Part shown: piece by piece, positions 51,841-59,159 of the stretch
How positions within the stretch are numbered: the stretch's first letter is position 1
Layout of the letters: every line of letters starts with the position of its first letter
DNA from: Bacillota bacterium
GTDB lineage: Bacteria > Bacillota > Clostridia > Lachnospirales > Lachnospiraceae
Assembly (NCBI GenBank): GCA_023442465.1
Contig: JAEZZQ010000016.1
Coordinates: 372,001-436,000 of the forward strand
DNA length: 64,000 bases
Reading direction: 5' to 3'
Position numbers and translations under genes: made by a program
Notes under the pieces: generated by a model
What the model saw: only the letters and a program-made list of their open reading frames with translations
Told to the model about the DNA's origin: nothing
The model's database searches: none

Positions 51841-52994
51841 AGTTTTGCCCTCTCTATTGCAGATTGCAAATCCTTGCTAAGGTCTTTTACATTCTCAATG
51901 CCTACGGAAAGCCGGATAAGGCCGTCCGTAATTCCTACTTTTTCCCGGATTTCTTTCGGAATGGAGGCATGAGTCATGCTTGCGGGATGACATACGAGGG
52001 ATTCTACCCCGCCCAGGCTTTCCGCCAGCGCAATGATCTTCAGTTCTTCAAAAAACCGATGAGTATCATAGCCTTCACGAAGCTCAAAAGATATCATGGC
52101 ACCGCCGCTTTTGGCCTGCCTTTTATTTATTTCATACCCTTGAAAATCCGGAATTCCCGGATAATATACTGTCTTAACTGCTTTATGCTCTCGCAGCAGT
52201 TTCGCCAGTTCCACGGCATTTCTTACATGCCGGTCCATTCTGACGCCCAAGGTTTTGATGCTGCGAATCAAGAGAAAAGAATCAAAGGGCTGCAGTACTC
52301 CTCCGGTTGCGTTCTGTATAAAATGAAGCCTTTCTGACAACTCCTGCGTCTTTACTACCGCCAAGCCCGCAATCAAATCGCTGTGGCCTCCCAGATATTT
52401 CGTAGCCGAATGGAGGACGATATCCGCCCCATGTTCCAAGGGGCGCTGAAGGTAAGGTGTCATAAAGGTATTGTCTACAATGAGCAAGGCACCTTTTCTT
52501 TTTGCTATTTTAGCTACGGCAGAGATATCCGTTACCGTAAGAAGCGGATTTGCCGGACTTTCAATTAAGACGGCTTTCACATCCGGCGTGAGCGCTTCTT
52601 CAAATGCTTCCAGATCGGTCGTATCCGCAATGACATACTGAAATCCGAACCGTTGAAATACTTTATCCAACACGCGGAAAGTACCTCCATACACATTACT
52701 CGATATCACGACCTTATCACCGCTCTGAAAAAGGCTGAGTACCGCAGTCGTTGCTGCCATACCGGAGGCAAAGGCAAAGCCTGCCTTTCCTCCCTCCAGT
52801 TCCGCAATGAGCGATTCCAGCGCCTCTCTTGTGGGATTGCCTGTACGTGAATATTCATATCCTCTGTTTTTTCCCAATCCATCCTGCATATAGGTCGATG
52901 TCTGATACACCGGAGTATTTACCGCACCTGTGCGTTCATCCCCATATATGCCGCCATGGATTAATGCAGATTCGATATATTCATAATTTTTCAA
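51837..52994 (-). CDS. Cystathionine gamma-lyase / synthase (MccB-like)
   Basis: 385 residues, Cys/Met metabolism PLP family. GAVNTPVYQTSTYMQDGLG, YEYSRTGNPTREALE, FASGMAATTAVL, VDNTFMTPYLQRP and the PLP lysine in LHSATKYLGGHSDL near residue 198; ESLGGVESLVCHPASMTH and RLSVGIEN at the C-terminus. Together with the MccA-like neighbour (four-base overlap) a cystathionine gamma-lyase role, releasing cysteine, is more likely than gamma-synthase. Starts 72 bases after metQ. Confidence 0.87.
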   Translation of the reverse strand: MKNYEYIESALIHGGIYGDERTGAVNTPVYQTSTYMQDGLGKNRGYEYSRTGNPTREALESLIAELEGGKAGFAFASGMAATTAVLSLFQSGDKVVISSNVYGGTFRVLDKVFQRFGFQYVIADTTDLEAFEEALTPDVKAVLIESPANPLLTVTDISAVAKIAKRKGALLIVDNTFMTPYLQRPLEHGADIVLHSATKYLGGHSDLIAGLAVVKTQELSERLHFIQNATGGVLQPFDSFLLIRSIKTLGVRMDRHVRNAVELAKLLREHKAVKTVYYPGIPDFQGYEINKRQAKSGGAMISFELREGYDTHRFFEELKIIALAESLGGVESLVCHPASMTHASIPKEIREKVGITDGLIRLSVGIENVKDLSKDLQSAIERAKL

Positions 52995-53066
52995 AGTGAA
53001 ACCTCCTTATTCTATCTAATTGTTACTATTCGACCCATGGCTTTATAGCAACAGCTAACCGCCTTC

Positions 53067-54002
53067 TTATTTGAGGTTGGCAGGTATTACGGCTCCTTCA
53101 TATTTTTCTTCAATGAATTTTCTCGTATCCTCCGACTGAAGTTCATTTACAAGAGCTATAATTGCCGGATTATCCTTATCCTCCGCCCGCACCGCAATAA
53201 TGTTCGCATATGGACTGTCACTGCCTTCGCTGAACAACTTTGTGGAAGTTATCTTTGCCTCTAAAGCTTTATTGGTATTGGTAATGAAAAAGTCGTAGTC
53301 CGCTTTGGTCGGAATGATCTGGGCCGAATCGAGCTCAACGATTTCCAGAGGACGAATATATTCCTCGATATCAGTCAGAGAAGCGCTTAAGGTAGTAGCG
53401 GTTTCTTCATTCAGTTTGATAAAACCGTTCTGTTCCAAAATACGCAGGGCACGGTATTCATTGGTTCCATCGTTAGGTATTGCAACGACCGCATTATCTG
53501 GAATTTCCTCTGAGCTCGTATACTTATCCGAATATGCCGTGATGGGCTCCACATGGATATCACCTGCATTGACTAAGTCAAAACCGTTGGTCGTGTTCCA
53601 CTCCTCCAAATAGGGATAGTGCTGGAAGTAGTTAAAGTCCACCTCCCCTTTTGCCGTTTTCTCATTGGTTGTAGCGTCTGCGGATGTTGCTACGAGCTCA
53701 ACGATAATACCCTGTTCCGCAAGTTTGGGCGTTACATATTCGATAATCTCGGAATGAGGTACGAGATCTGCAATACCCGTAATTGTCACAGTTTTCTTTT
53801 CCCCTGCCTCGGCGCTGTCATTTTTGCCGTCTGTGCTTTCTGAATCGTCTGCATTTTTCGAACTGCCCGTGTCCGACGTGCTCTCTGAAACGGGGGCTTT
53901 CGTCTCTTGCACCGCATTGCCGGCCTGCGTTCCGCAGCCTGCCAGAACTCCGATCGAAAAAATTGCTGCCGCCAGTAAAGGTAATAAGTTAGATCTTCTC
54001 AT
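53067..54002 (-). CDS. metQ: Methionine-binding lipoprotein MetQ
   Basis: 311 residues. Signal peptide ending in lipobox LAGC (about 20-23), a 50-residue Ser/Asp/Thr-rich linker and the NlpA/MetQ domain from VTITGIADLVPHSEIIEYV; FNYFQHYPYLEEWN and ITAYSDKYTSSEEIP are family signatures. Binds D- or L-methionine, or its precursors, for the MetNI transporter. 61 bases downstream of metI. Confidence 0.95.
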   Translation of the reverse strand: MRRSNLLPLLAAAIFSIGVLAGCGTQAGNAVQETKAPVSESTSDTGSSKNADDSESTDGKNDSAEAGEKKTVTITGIADLVPHSEIIEYVTPKLAEQGIIVELVATSADATTNEKTAKGEVDFNYFQHYPYLEEWNTTNGFDLVNAGDIHVEPITAYSDKYTSSEEIPDNAVVAIPNDGTNEYRALRILEQNGFIKLNEETATTLSASLTDIEEYIRPLEIVELDSAQIIPTKADYDFFITNTNKALEAKITSTKLFSEGSDSPYANIIAVRAEDKDNPAIIALVNELQSEDTRKFIEEKYEGAVIPANLK

Positions 54003-54063
54003 GTTATTTCTCCTCTTCTTATAATTTATTGTTTTATAGTTTCATGTTTTTAACTTCTCGTTT

Positions 54064-54774
54064 TTACAACAGATTCCTCTTTCTAAGTATCTTCCTCGAA
54101 GTAAAATCTCCGATAAACTGTACGAACTGGACAAGAATTATCAATATGTAAACTGCCGCAAACAGCACGTCGTGCTGAAAGCGCTGATAACCGAACCGGA
54201 CCGCAATATCCCCTATGCCTCCCGCTCCGAACATTCCCGCGAGAGCCGTCATGGATATTACTCCGATTACTGCAACCGTAAATCCTCGTATCAGGGAGGG
54301 AACCGTTTCCGGAAGCAGTATTCGGAAGATGATTTGAAAATTTGTGCTTCCGATAGATTTGGCAGCTTCCACCTTGCCTTTGGCAATTTCCAGCAGACTG
54401 CTTTCCACTATACGCGCATACATCGGTATACAGCTCGCCGCAATGGCGATGATACAGGCATTTGTTCCATAGGATTTGCCAAAAAACAGACGGGCCACCG
54501 GTATCATTAAAATAATCATAATCATCTGCGGCAGGGAACGCAGGCAGTTGATCAGCCATCCCGAACCGGTATAAAGGCTTACCATCGGCACCAGCCCATT
54601 CGGATTTGTTACCGTAAGCATAATACCAAGCAGTAATCCAAGAATAAGCATGATGATCGAAGACAATGCTGTCATATAAAGCGTTTCAGAAATAGCGGGC
54701 GCTATGCGTTCCCATACCTCAGGTGCAAAGGAACCTTTTATTACCTCCCAAAGAGGCGTATCCAATAAACTCAT
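54064..54774 (-). CDS. metI: Methionine ABC permease MetI
   Basis: 236 residues with five membrane helices, as in MetI. The EAA loop ESSLLEIAKGKVEAAKSIG and the downstream ILLPETVPSLIRGFTV couple it to MetN. AAGGAG lies eight bases before the ATG. Lies 49 bases after metN. Confidence 0.95.
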   Translation of the reverse strand: MSLLDTPLWEVIKGSFAPEVWERIAPAISETLYMTALSSIIMLILGLLLGIMLTVTNPNGLVPMVSLYTGSGWLINCLRSLPQMIMIILMIPVARLFFGKSYGTNACIIAIAASCIPMYARIVESSLLEIAKGKVEAAKSIGSTNFQIIFRILLPETVPSLIRGFTVAVIGVISMTALAGMFGAGGIGDIAVRFGYQRFQHDVLFAAVYILIILVQFVQFIGDFTSRKILRKRNLL

Positions 54775-54823
54775 GCTGCCACTCCTTCTCTATTTTTAAG
54801 AATGTTTTTCTCTGCAGGCTCCG

Positions 54824-55612
54824 TTATATTCCCTCACCGTTCATAAGGCTATCCGCTCTCTGAAATTCGAGGAATACCTTCGCAAAAAGCTCTCCGGTAC
54901 GGCTGTGGGGATTATGGAATATTTCATTTACCGAGCCCGACTCTATAATTAATCCGTCCTCAAGAACCGCCATCCGCTCACATGTATATTTGATGGCATC
55001 CAGCTCATGTGTGATCATCAGAATCGTAATTCCTGTCGCTTTGTTGATTTCCTTTAACAGTTCTAATATCTGAAGCGTGGTTTGGGGATCAAGGGCTGAT
55101 GTTGCTTCATCGCTCAACAGCAGGTAAGGATCGTTTACCAAAGCTCTGGCGATTCCCACCCTTTGCTTCTGGCCTCCCGAAAGTCCTCCCGGATAGGCCG
55201 ATAATTTATCGGATAATCCTACAAGCTCCGCCGTATCCAAAACGCGCCGTTTGATCTCCGCCGTAGGGAACCCGCTGATTTCCAGCGGATATGAAATATT
55301 TTTGTATACCGTCTTTGCCTCGAATAAATTGAAGGTTTGAAAAATCATGCCGATTTTTCGCCGTTCTTTGAGCAGTTCCTGTTTTGACAGCTTTAAAATA
55401 TCAACGCCGTCTATTAGAATCTCTCCCTGATCGGGCGTCTCCAGCCGGTTGATACATCGGGCCAGCGTGGACTTTCCCGCTCCGCTGAAACCAATCGTTC
55501 CGAATATTTCCCCTTTCCTTATGGAAAGATCTACCCCTCTCAACACCTCCAGCGGTCCGTCATGTGTAGGATAAGTTTTATGTAAATTCTTAATTTCAAT
55601 ATAGTCTTCCAT
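54824..55612 (-). CDS. metN: Methionine ABC ATPase MetN
   Basis: 262 residues, with GFSGAGKSTLARCIN (Walker A), IGMIFQTFNLFEAKTVYKN (Q loop), LSGGQKQRVGIARALV (signature), LLLSDEATSALD (Walker B) and MITHELDAI (H-loop). The C-terminal regulatory ACT-like (C2/NIL) domain of E. coli MetN is absent, so trans-inhibition by methionine is probably missing. Start uncertain: ATG at 55612 fits homologues but lacks a ribosome site; TTG at 55654 (AAAGGAG 12 bases upstream) adds 14 residues. A seven-codon ORF covers the strong ribosome site. Confidence 0.93.
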   Translation of the reverse strand: MEDYIEIKNLHKTYPTHDGPLEVLRGVDLSIRKGEIFGTIGFSGAGKSTLARCINRLETPDQGEILIDGVDILKLSKQELLKERRKIGMIFQTFNLFEAKTVYKNISYPLEISGFPTAEIKRRVLDTAELVGLSDKLSAYPGGLSGGQKQRVGIARALVNDPYLLLSDEATSALDPQTTLQILELLKEINKATGITILMITHELDAIKYTCERMAVLEDGLIIESGSVNEIFHNPHSRTGELFAKVFLEFQRADSLMNGEGI

Positions 55613-55634
55613 AATATCATATCTGTTGTACCGC

Positions 55635-55658
55635 TTAGCCCGCCGACACGGCAAGCAT
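55635..55658 (-). CDS. Seven-codon mini-ORF before metN
   Basis: ATG at 55656-55658 follows a strong AAAGGAG (55667-55673) by eight bases and reads MLAVSAG then TAA, 22 bases before the metN ATG. Its start lies in a CGGCA/TGCCG hairpin. It might couple ribosomes onto metN or be a chance ORF in front of a TTG start for metN. Confidence 0.35.
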   Translation of the reverse strand: MLAVSAG

Positions 55659-55730
55659 GCCGCACACTCCTTTCTTTATTCCAGAACAAAAATGTGCTTC
55701 GCACACTCAATAGAAACACTTTCCTATTAC

Positions 55731-55769
55731 ATAAAAAGGCAGTCAGGATCATATAATCCTGACTGCCTT
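55731..55769 (-). terminator. Leader terminator (attenuator) before metN
   Basis: AAGGCAGTCAGGAT (55736-55749) pairs perfectly with ATCCTGACTGCCTT (55756-55769), 14 bp, followed on the reverse strand by TTTTTA. It lies between the Cys-rich leader ORF (30 bases upstream) and metN (about 120 bases downstream). A terminator in the leader of a long biosynthetic operon is the form expected for attenuation; an alternative pairing could not be demonstrated by eye. Confidence 0.85.
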
Positions 55770-55798
55770 AATAGCATACGCAAGATGATATAACCATT

Positions 55799-55909
55799 TT
55801 ATCCCCCGGAGAAATTATATTTTTGCATAACACAACAAGGAATACAGCAACACTGCATTCCTATAGAGGCACGTATGATTTTGTTAACTGCAACTGTTCT
55901 GTTTTGCAT
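55799..55909 (-). CDS. Cysteine-rich leader peptide (36 codons)
   Basis: MQNRTVAVNKIIRASIGMQ followed by CCC-IP-CC, then a 10-residue tail ending FSGG. AAGGAGAG lies seven bases before the ATG, so translation is probably efficient. Cysteines at 20-22, 25 and 26 are encoded by TGT/TGC in a run; shortage of Cys-tRNA would stall the ribosome there. GGAAT(g)CAG and CTG(t)ATTCC form a hairpin over these codons. The promoter is 50 bases upstream and the terminator 30 bases downstream. Leader-peptide attenuation is the best reading; a small metal-binding or secreted peptide is an alternative. Confidence 0.72.
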   Translation of the reverse strand: MQNRTVAVNKIIRASIGMQCCCIPCCVMQKYNFSGG

Positions 55910-55961
55910 AATTATTCTCTCCTTTCCGGAATTCCAAACGTTTCCTACTAAACTTATTGGT

Positions 55962-55990
55962 ATTATATGTTTTGAATTTTGATTTGTCAA
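55962..55990 (-). promoter_or_regulatory. Consensus promoter of the sulfur operon
   Basis: Reverse strand: TTGACA (55985-55990), 17-base spacer, TATAAT (55962-55967), an exact match to the housekeeping consensus. Start of transcription is expected near 55955, giving about 45 bases before the leader peptide. No other strong promoter was seen within the 15 downstream genes. Such an ideal promoter argues that control is exerted later, in the leader. Confidence 0.85.
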
Positions 55991-56493
55991 TCAAAGATAG
56001 AAGGGTTTTCATAATTTTGTCATTTTATCTAAATTATAGGTTATTAGTAGGTTTATATTTATTCATTATTACAATATCATATATGTTTAATATGCTTTAT
56101 AAGAGAACTTCCTTATCTTTACTTTTAATTACATAACAAATCTTATCTTAGAATAAAAACGTATTATTGCTTTAAAAAAAATAAAAAAGCACTTATTCCT
56201 TTTCGAAATATTTTAGGAAAAAAGTAAAAGCTATGTTTTATGGATGTTTTAGGTAAAACATAATTTTGACATCATGACCGCCTAATCATTTTAAATAATA
56301 ATTTTAAATAAAATAAAAAGAGATCTTGTTCAATAATGGATTTTAATTCATTATTGAACAAGACTTCTTTCTAAAAACTGCTTTCTCGTTTACCTAATCA
56401 TCTAATATAGACATTCTGCAGTATTCCGATTTCAAGTTGGATAAAAATAAGCATACTCCGGTTGATGACTATATAGATTAAAGATGCCCCGAT
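55991..56493. other. AT-rich gap between ArsC-like gene and sulfur promoter
   Basis: 503 bases, mostly A/T runs, with no plausible ORF. Besides the terminator at 56325-56362 there is a hairpin ATGTTTTA / TAAAACAT at 56233-56261. The unusual base composition relative to flanking genes may reflect an old junction, but nothing identifiable is left. Confidence 0.4.
56325..56362 (-). terminator. Terminator after the ArsC-like gene
   Basis: CTTGTTCAATAATG pairs with CATTATTGAACAAG (14 bp) around a 10-base loop; the reverse strand continues ATCTCTTTTTATTTTA. It lies about 130 bases after the ArsC-like stop. Confidence 0.8.
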
Positions 56494-56835
56494 CTATTCC
56501 CATTCCTTCCACACCTCCGGCTTATATCCTACCGTAGCCGTTTTACCATTTCTTACGATGGGTGTTAAAAGCACCTGCTGATTTTCCAGCACTTTTGCTT
56601 CTTTGTCTTCTTCTGCGATATATTTTATCAAAGCAAGAGAATCCTTATCCTTGCACTTTTCATTCAGCATAGCTTCCAGTCCGCCGACCGCCTGCTTTAC
56701 ACTAACGAATTCCCCTCTGCTCATGCCTTTTTCTTTTAAATCAATGAACTGGAATTTCACACCTCGCTCCTTGAAATATCTTTGTGCCTTCTTCGTATCA
56801 AAACATTTATTGGTTCCAAAAATCTGTAAGTTCAT
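56494..56835 (-). CDS. ArsC/Spx family thioredoxin-fold protein
   Basis: 113 residues. FGTNKCFDTKKAQRYFKERG places one active Cys at position 11 in a CxxT context, without the CxxC of Spx; YGKPEVW-type C-terminus reads VGYKPEVWKEWE with the PIVRNGK motif of the ArsC/Spx family. Likely a glutaredoxin-like arsenate reductase homologue or Spx-like regulator; function not settled. The ATG at 56835 is preferred to one at 56847, with GAGG six bases upstream. Ends before a strong terminator. Confidence 0.85.
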   Translation of the reverse strand: MNLQIFGTNKCFDTKKAQRYFKERGVKFQFIDLKEKGMSRGEFVSVKQAVGGLEAMLNEKCKDKDSLALIKYIAEEDKEAKVLENQQVLLTPIVRNGKTATVGYKPEVWKEWE

Positions 56836-56940
56836 AGCTTTCCTCAATCCTTCTTTCTATGTCTTTATCCATTATCTTTCCATCCGGGATAATGAAATTC
56901 AAATACGTTTTTGCTTTTGTTATGGCTCATCACCGTCCAA

Positions 56941-58107
56941 TTAATGTTCCCGCTCAATAAACAATCTGTCTGAAATGTCCGCTTCAATAAGATCTGTTGC
57001 TTTATGGATGCCTCCGGCCTGCTTCATATGAACGCTTTGCTCCTCAACATTTTGTCTGAATTTCTCTTCCTTTATTATTGTGTTTATAAGCAGCTTTAGT
57101 TCATCGGGGCCAATTTTATTTCCTTTTATACGCAATCCCATCCCCAGTTCCTCTACTCTGTCGGCAATGGTAGGCTGATCGCCGCCAATCGGTGCAACTA
57201 ACATCGGTACACCGAAATAGATAGCTTCATTGACACTGTTCATTCCTCCATGAGTAATAAATAAAGAGGACTTTTCCAATACTTCCAATTGGGGAACACT
57301 TTCATATACATAGAAATTAGAAGGAATACTGCCTAAGCTTTCTTTCTTAATATATTTCCCCAGAGACATGATCACACTGACGTCTTCTCCTTGAAAAGCC
57401 CGTATACAAGTTTGATATATCTCCTTATTTTTTCCCAGTACAGTTCCCATGGAAACGTATATTATAATATCTTTCATTTCATGAAAAGGAATACGGGTCT
57501 CACTGATTCTCTTATCGATAGAAGGGCCTACAAAATGAAATCTTTCATCGAATTCATCTGCAAAAATCTGGAATTCTTTCGATGTATAAACAATATTTAA
57601 CGAAGGAATATTGTGGTTGATCTCGCTGATCATTTCATCGAACTTTATGTTAATTCCATGTGAAGAATTGCGTGTGATTAATTTTCTGACCGCTTTCAGC
57701 CTTAGTACATACCACATGGGGGATTTCCTTATAAATGTATTTACCACATGCTCATTCCAGGCGAACATGGAAAATTGCCGGATACATGGTTTGCCCAATG
57801 TATCTGCAAGCGTCTTGCCGAGATAAAAAAACAGTTCATATAAAATCAAATCATAATCTTCTCCAACCCTTAGTCCGGTATTATATGCCGCTAAAAAACA
57901 ATGGGTCTTTATCTGCTGGTCCGTCAGGTCATTGGGATAATTATCATAAGGAATAAATATCGCCCCTGTAGCTTCTATTTTTTCTCTGAAAGACGGCGCA
58001 TTAATATATCCTACAAAGTGCCCCCGCCTCACAAGTTCTGCCGCTAATCCCAATGTCGGATTCGTATGGCCTGAATACGGCAGGTTAATCATTAAAATCT
58101 TAGACAT
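56941..58107 (-). CDS. Macrolide-type (MGT/UGT) glycosyltransferase
   Basis: 388 residues. GT1 (GT-B fold): N-terminal MINLPYSGHTNPTLGLA with the catalytic His near residue 14, and the C-terminal nucleotide-sugar site LFITHGGMNSVNEAIYFGVPML followed by GGDQPTIADRVEELGMG. Inactivates small molecules such as macrolides by glycosylation, or makes a glycolipid (family knowledge). The ATG at 58107 overlaps the TetR gene by eight bases; the pair with a self-regulating TetR repressor suggests induction by its own toxic substrate. Confidence 0.9.
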   Translation of the reverse strand: MSKILMINLPYSGHTNPTLGLAAELVRRGHFVGYINAPSFREKIEATGAIFIPYDNYPNDLTDQQIKTHCFLAAYNTGLRVGEDYDLILYELFFYLGKTLADTLGKPCIRQFSMFAWNEHVVNTFIRKSPMWYVLRLKAVRKLITRNSSHGINIKFDEMISEINHNIPSLNIVYTSKEFQIFADEFDERFHFVGPSIDKRISETRIPFHEMKDIIIYVSMGTVLGKNKEIYQTCIRAFQGEDVSVIMSLGKYIKKESLGSIPSNFYVYESVPQLEVLEKSSLFITHGGMNSVNEAIYFGVPMLVAPIGGDQPTIADRVEELGMGLRIKGNKIGPDELKLLINTIIKEEKFRQNVEEQSVHMKQAGGIHKATDLIEADISDRLFIEREH

Positions 58108-58747
58108 CCGTTTCACCCGCTTTCTGCATAGATATTTGAAGCATATGTCCAACAAATTTATATACGTCTTCCTCTATCTGTTTCATATCCTCTGCCTTCA
58201 GCTCTTTTCCATCGTGCACATGTAAGATTCCTTCAATTCCATGTATAACGCAGGCGGTCAAAGTGTCGATATGCAATCCCAGCACATTTCTTGCGTGACC
58301 TTCCTCTATTCCTCTTTGCAGGATGATTGCCATATATGGCTCAAGACACTTTAAGGTACGGGCATGCAGCGCATGCTGCACTGTCCAGTGCATACTCTGC
58401 TCTCTCATAAGTATTGCATATTCCATGCTCGCCTTCTTCAGCAGCCCAGCCATCTCGGACAGCTGCTCCATTATGTTTTTATCTTGGTCTTCGGCAATCC
58501 TCTTATAGCTCTCCACATACTTATCCAGATAATATTGCACCGCGATATCGAATATCTCCTGCTTCGATCTAAAGTAGTGATAAAACATGCCTACCTCACC
58601 GCCTGCTTCTTGTATGATTCTTCTGATCGAGGTCTGTTCAAAACCATATTCCATAAAAAGGCGCAAAGCAATTTCAATAATTTCTTCTCTTTTTCCGCCA
58701 AATAAGACCTTTTTTCTAGCCATTAATCCCATGTACCTACTTTCCAT
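58100..58747 (-). CDS. TetR family transcriptional regulator
   Basis: 215 residues. N-terminal helix-turn-helix (about 18-65) with EIALRLFMEYGFEQTSIRRII and GEVGMFYHYFRSKQEIF, then an all-helical ligand and dimer domain. Start uncertain: ATG at 58747, 58732 or 58723; none has a strong ribosome site. A 31-bp palindrome overlapping the -10 region of its promoter is its likely operator, giving autorepression with the cotranscribed glycosyltransferase. Confidence 0.92.
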   Translation of the reverse strand: MESRYMGLMARKKVLFGGKREEIIEIALRLFMEYGFEQTSIRRIIQEAGGEVGMFYHYFRSKQEIFDIAVQYYLDKYVESYKRIAEDQDKNIMEQLSEMAGLLKKASMEYAILMREQSMHWTVQHALHARTLKCLEPYMAIILQRGIEEGHARNVLGLHIDTLTACVIHGIEGILHVHDGKELKAEDMKQIEEDVYKFVGHMLQISMQKAGETDV

Positions 58748-58756
58748 TAATAATAG

Positions 58757-58787
58757 ATAATAAGCAGAACATTGTTCTGTTTATTAT
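58757..58787. promoter_or_regulatory. 31-bp palindrome, probable TetR operator
   Basis: ATAATAAGCAGAACA (58757-58771), a central T, and TGTTCTGTTTATTAT (58773-58787); 14 of 15 positions are complementary. It covers the expected transcription start and touches the -10 box, the classic place for a TetR repressor. Confidence 0.8.
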
Positions 58788-58814
58788 TATATGACCTATA
58801 TTTAATAACGTCAA
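58786..58814 (-). promoter_or_regulatory. Promoter of the TetR / glycosyltransferase genes
   Basis: Reverse strand TTGACG (58809-58814), 17-base spacer and TATAAT (58786-58791). Near-consensus, so tight repression through the adjoining palindrome would be needed. From 58815 to 58950 I see no gene or structure. Confidence 0.78.
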
Positions 58815-58950
58815 GAGACAAAAGTGTGATTTACCCACTCTTGCAGCCAAGTACTTCGGCGACACAGCTTTTGCTTCACACGCGCGGCTGTGCATCATTT
58901 GTCCAAAGAGTAACACTGGTGCTTTTCCTTTATCGTGTTCCGTTCATCCG

Positions 58951-59002
58951 AAAAAGGGAGCTATTGCCTAATAGATTACTCATCTATTTTTGCAATAGCT
59001 CC
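58951..59002 (-). terminator. Terminator of the surface-protein gene
   Basis: GGAGCTATTGC (58957-58967) pairs with GCAATAGCTCC (58992-59002), 11 bp, and is followed on the reverse strand by CTTTTT. It starts 158 bases after the stop of the GLUG/SLH protein, with nothing else seen between. Confidence 0.82.
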
Positions 59003-59159
59003 TCACTTATAAAATCAATAATAACGTTCACTTCTTTTCAGTTTATCTATCCGCTGCTGCTTAAAACCGGATTGATTCTCCACCTGTTTGCTCTTGTGAA
59101 CATGAAATCATCCATCGATATGATTATGAATCATCCTGATTCCTTCTGTCCGTATCCGG

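Noticed and set aside
55612..55955. SAM (S-box) riboswitch or T-box upstream of metN
   Set aside because: I find neither the S-box conserved core nor a T-box motif; the leader instead holds the Cys-rich ORF and a terminator.
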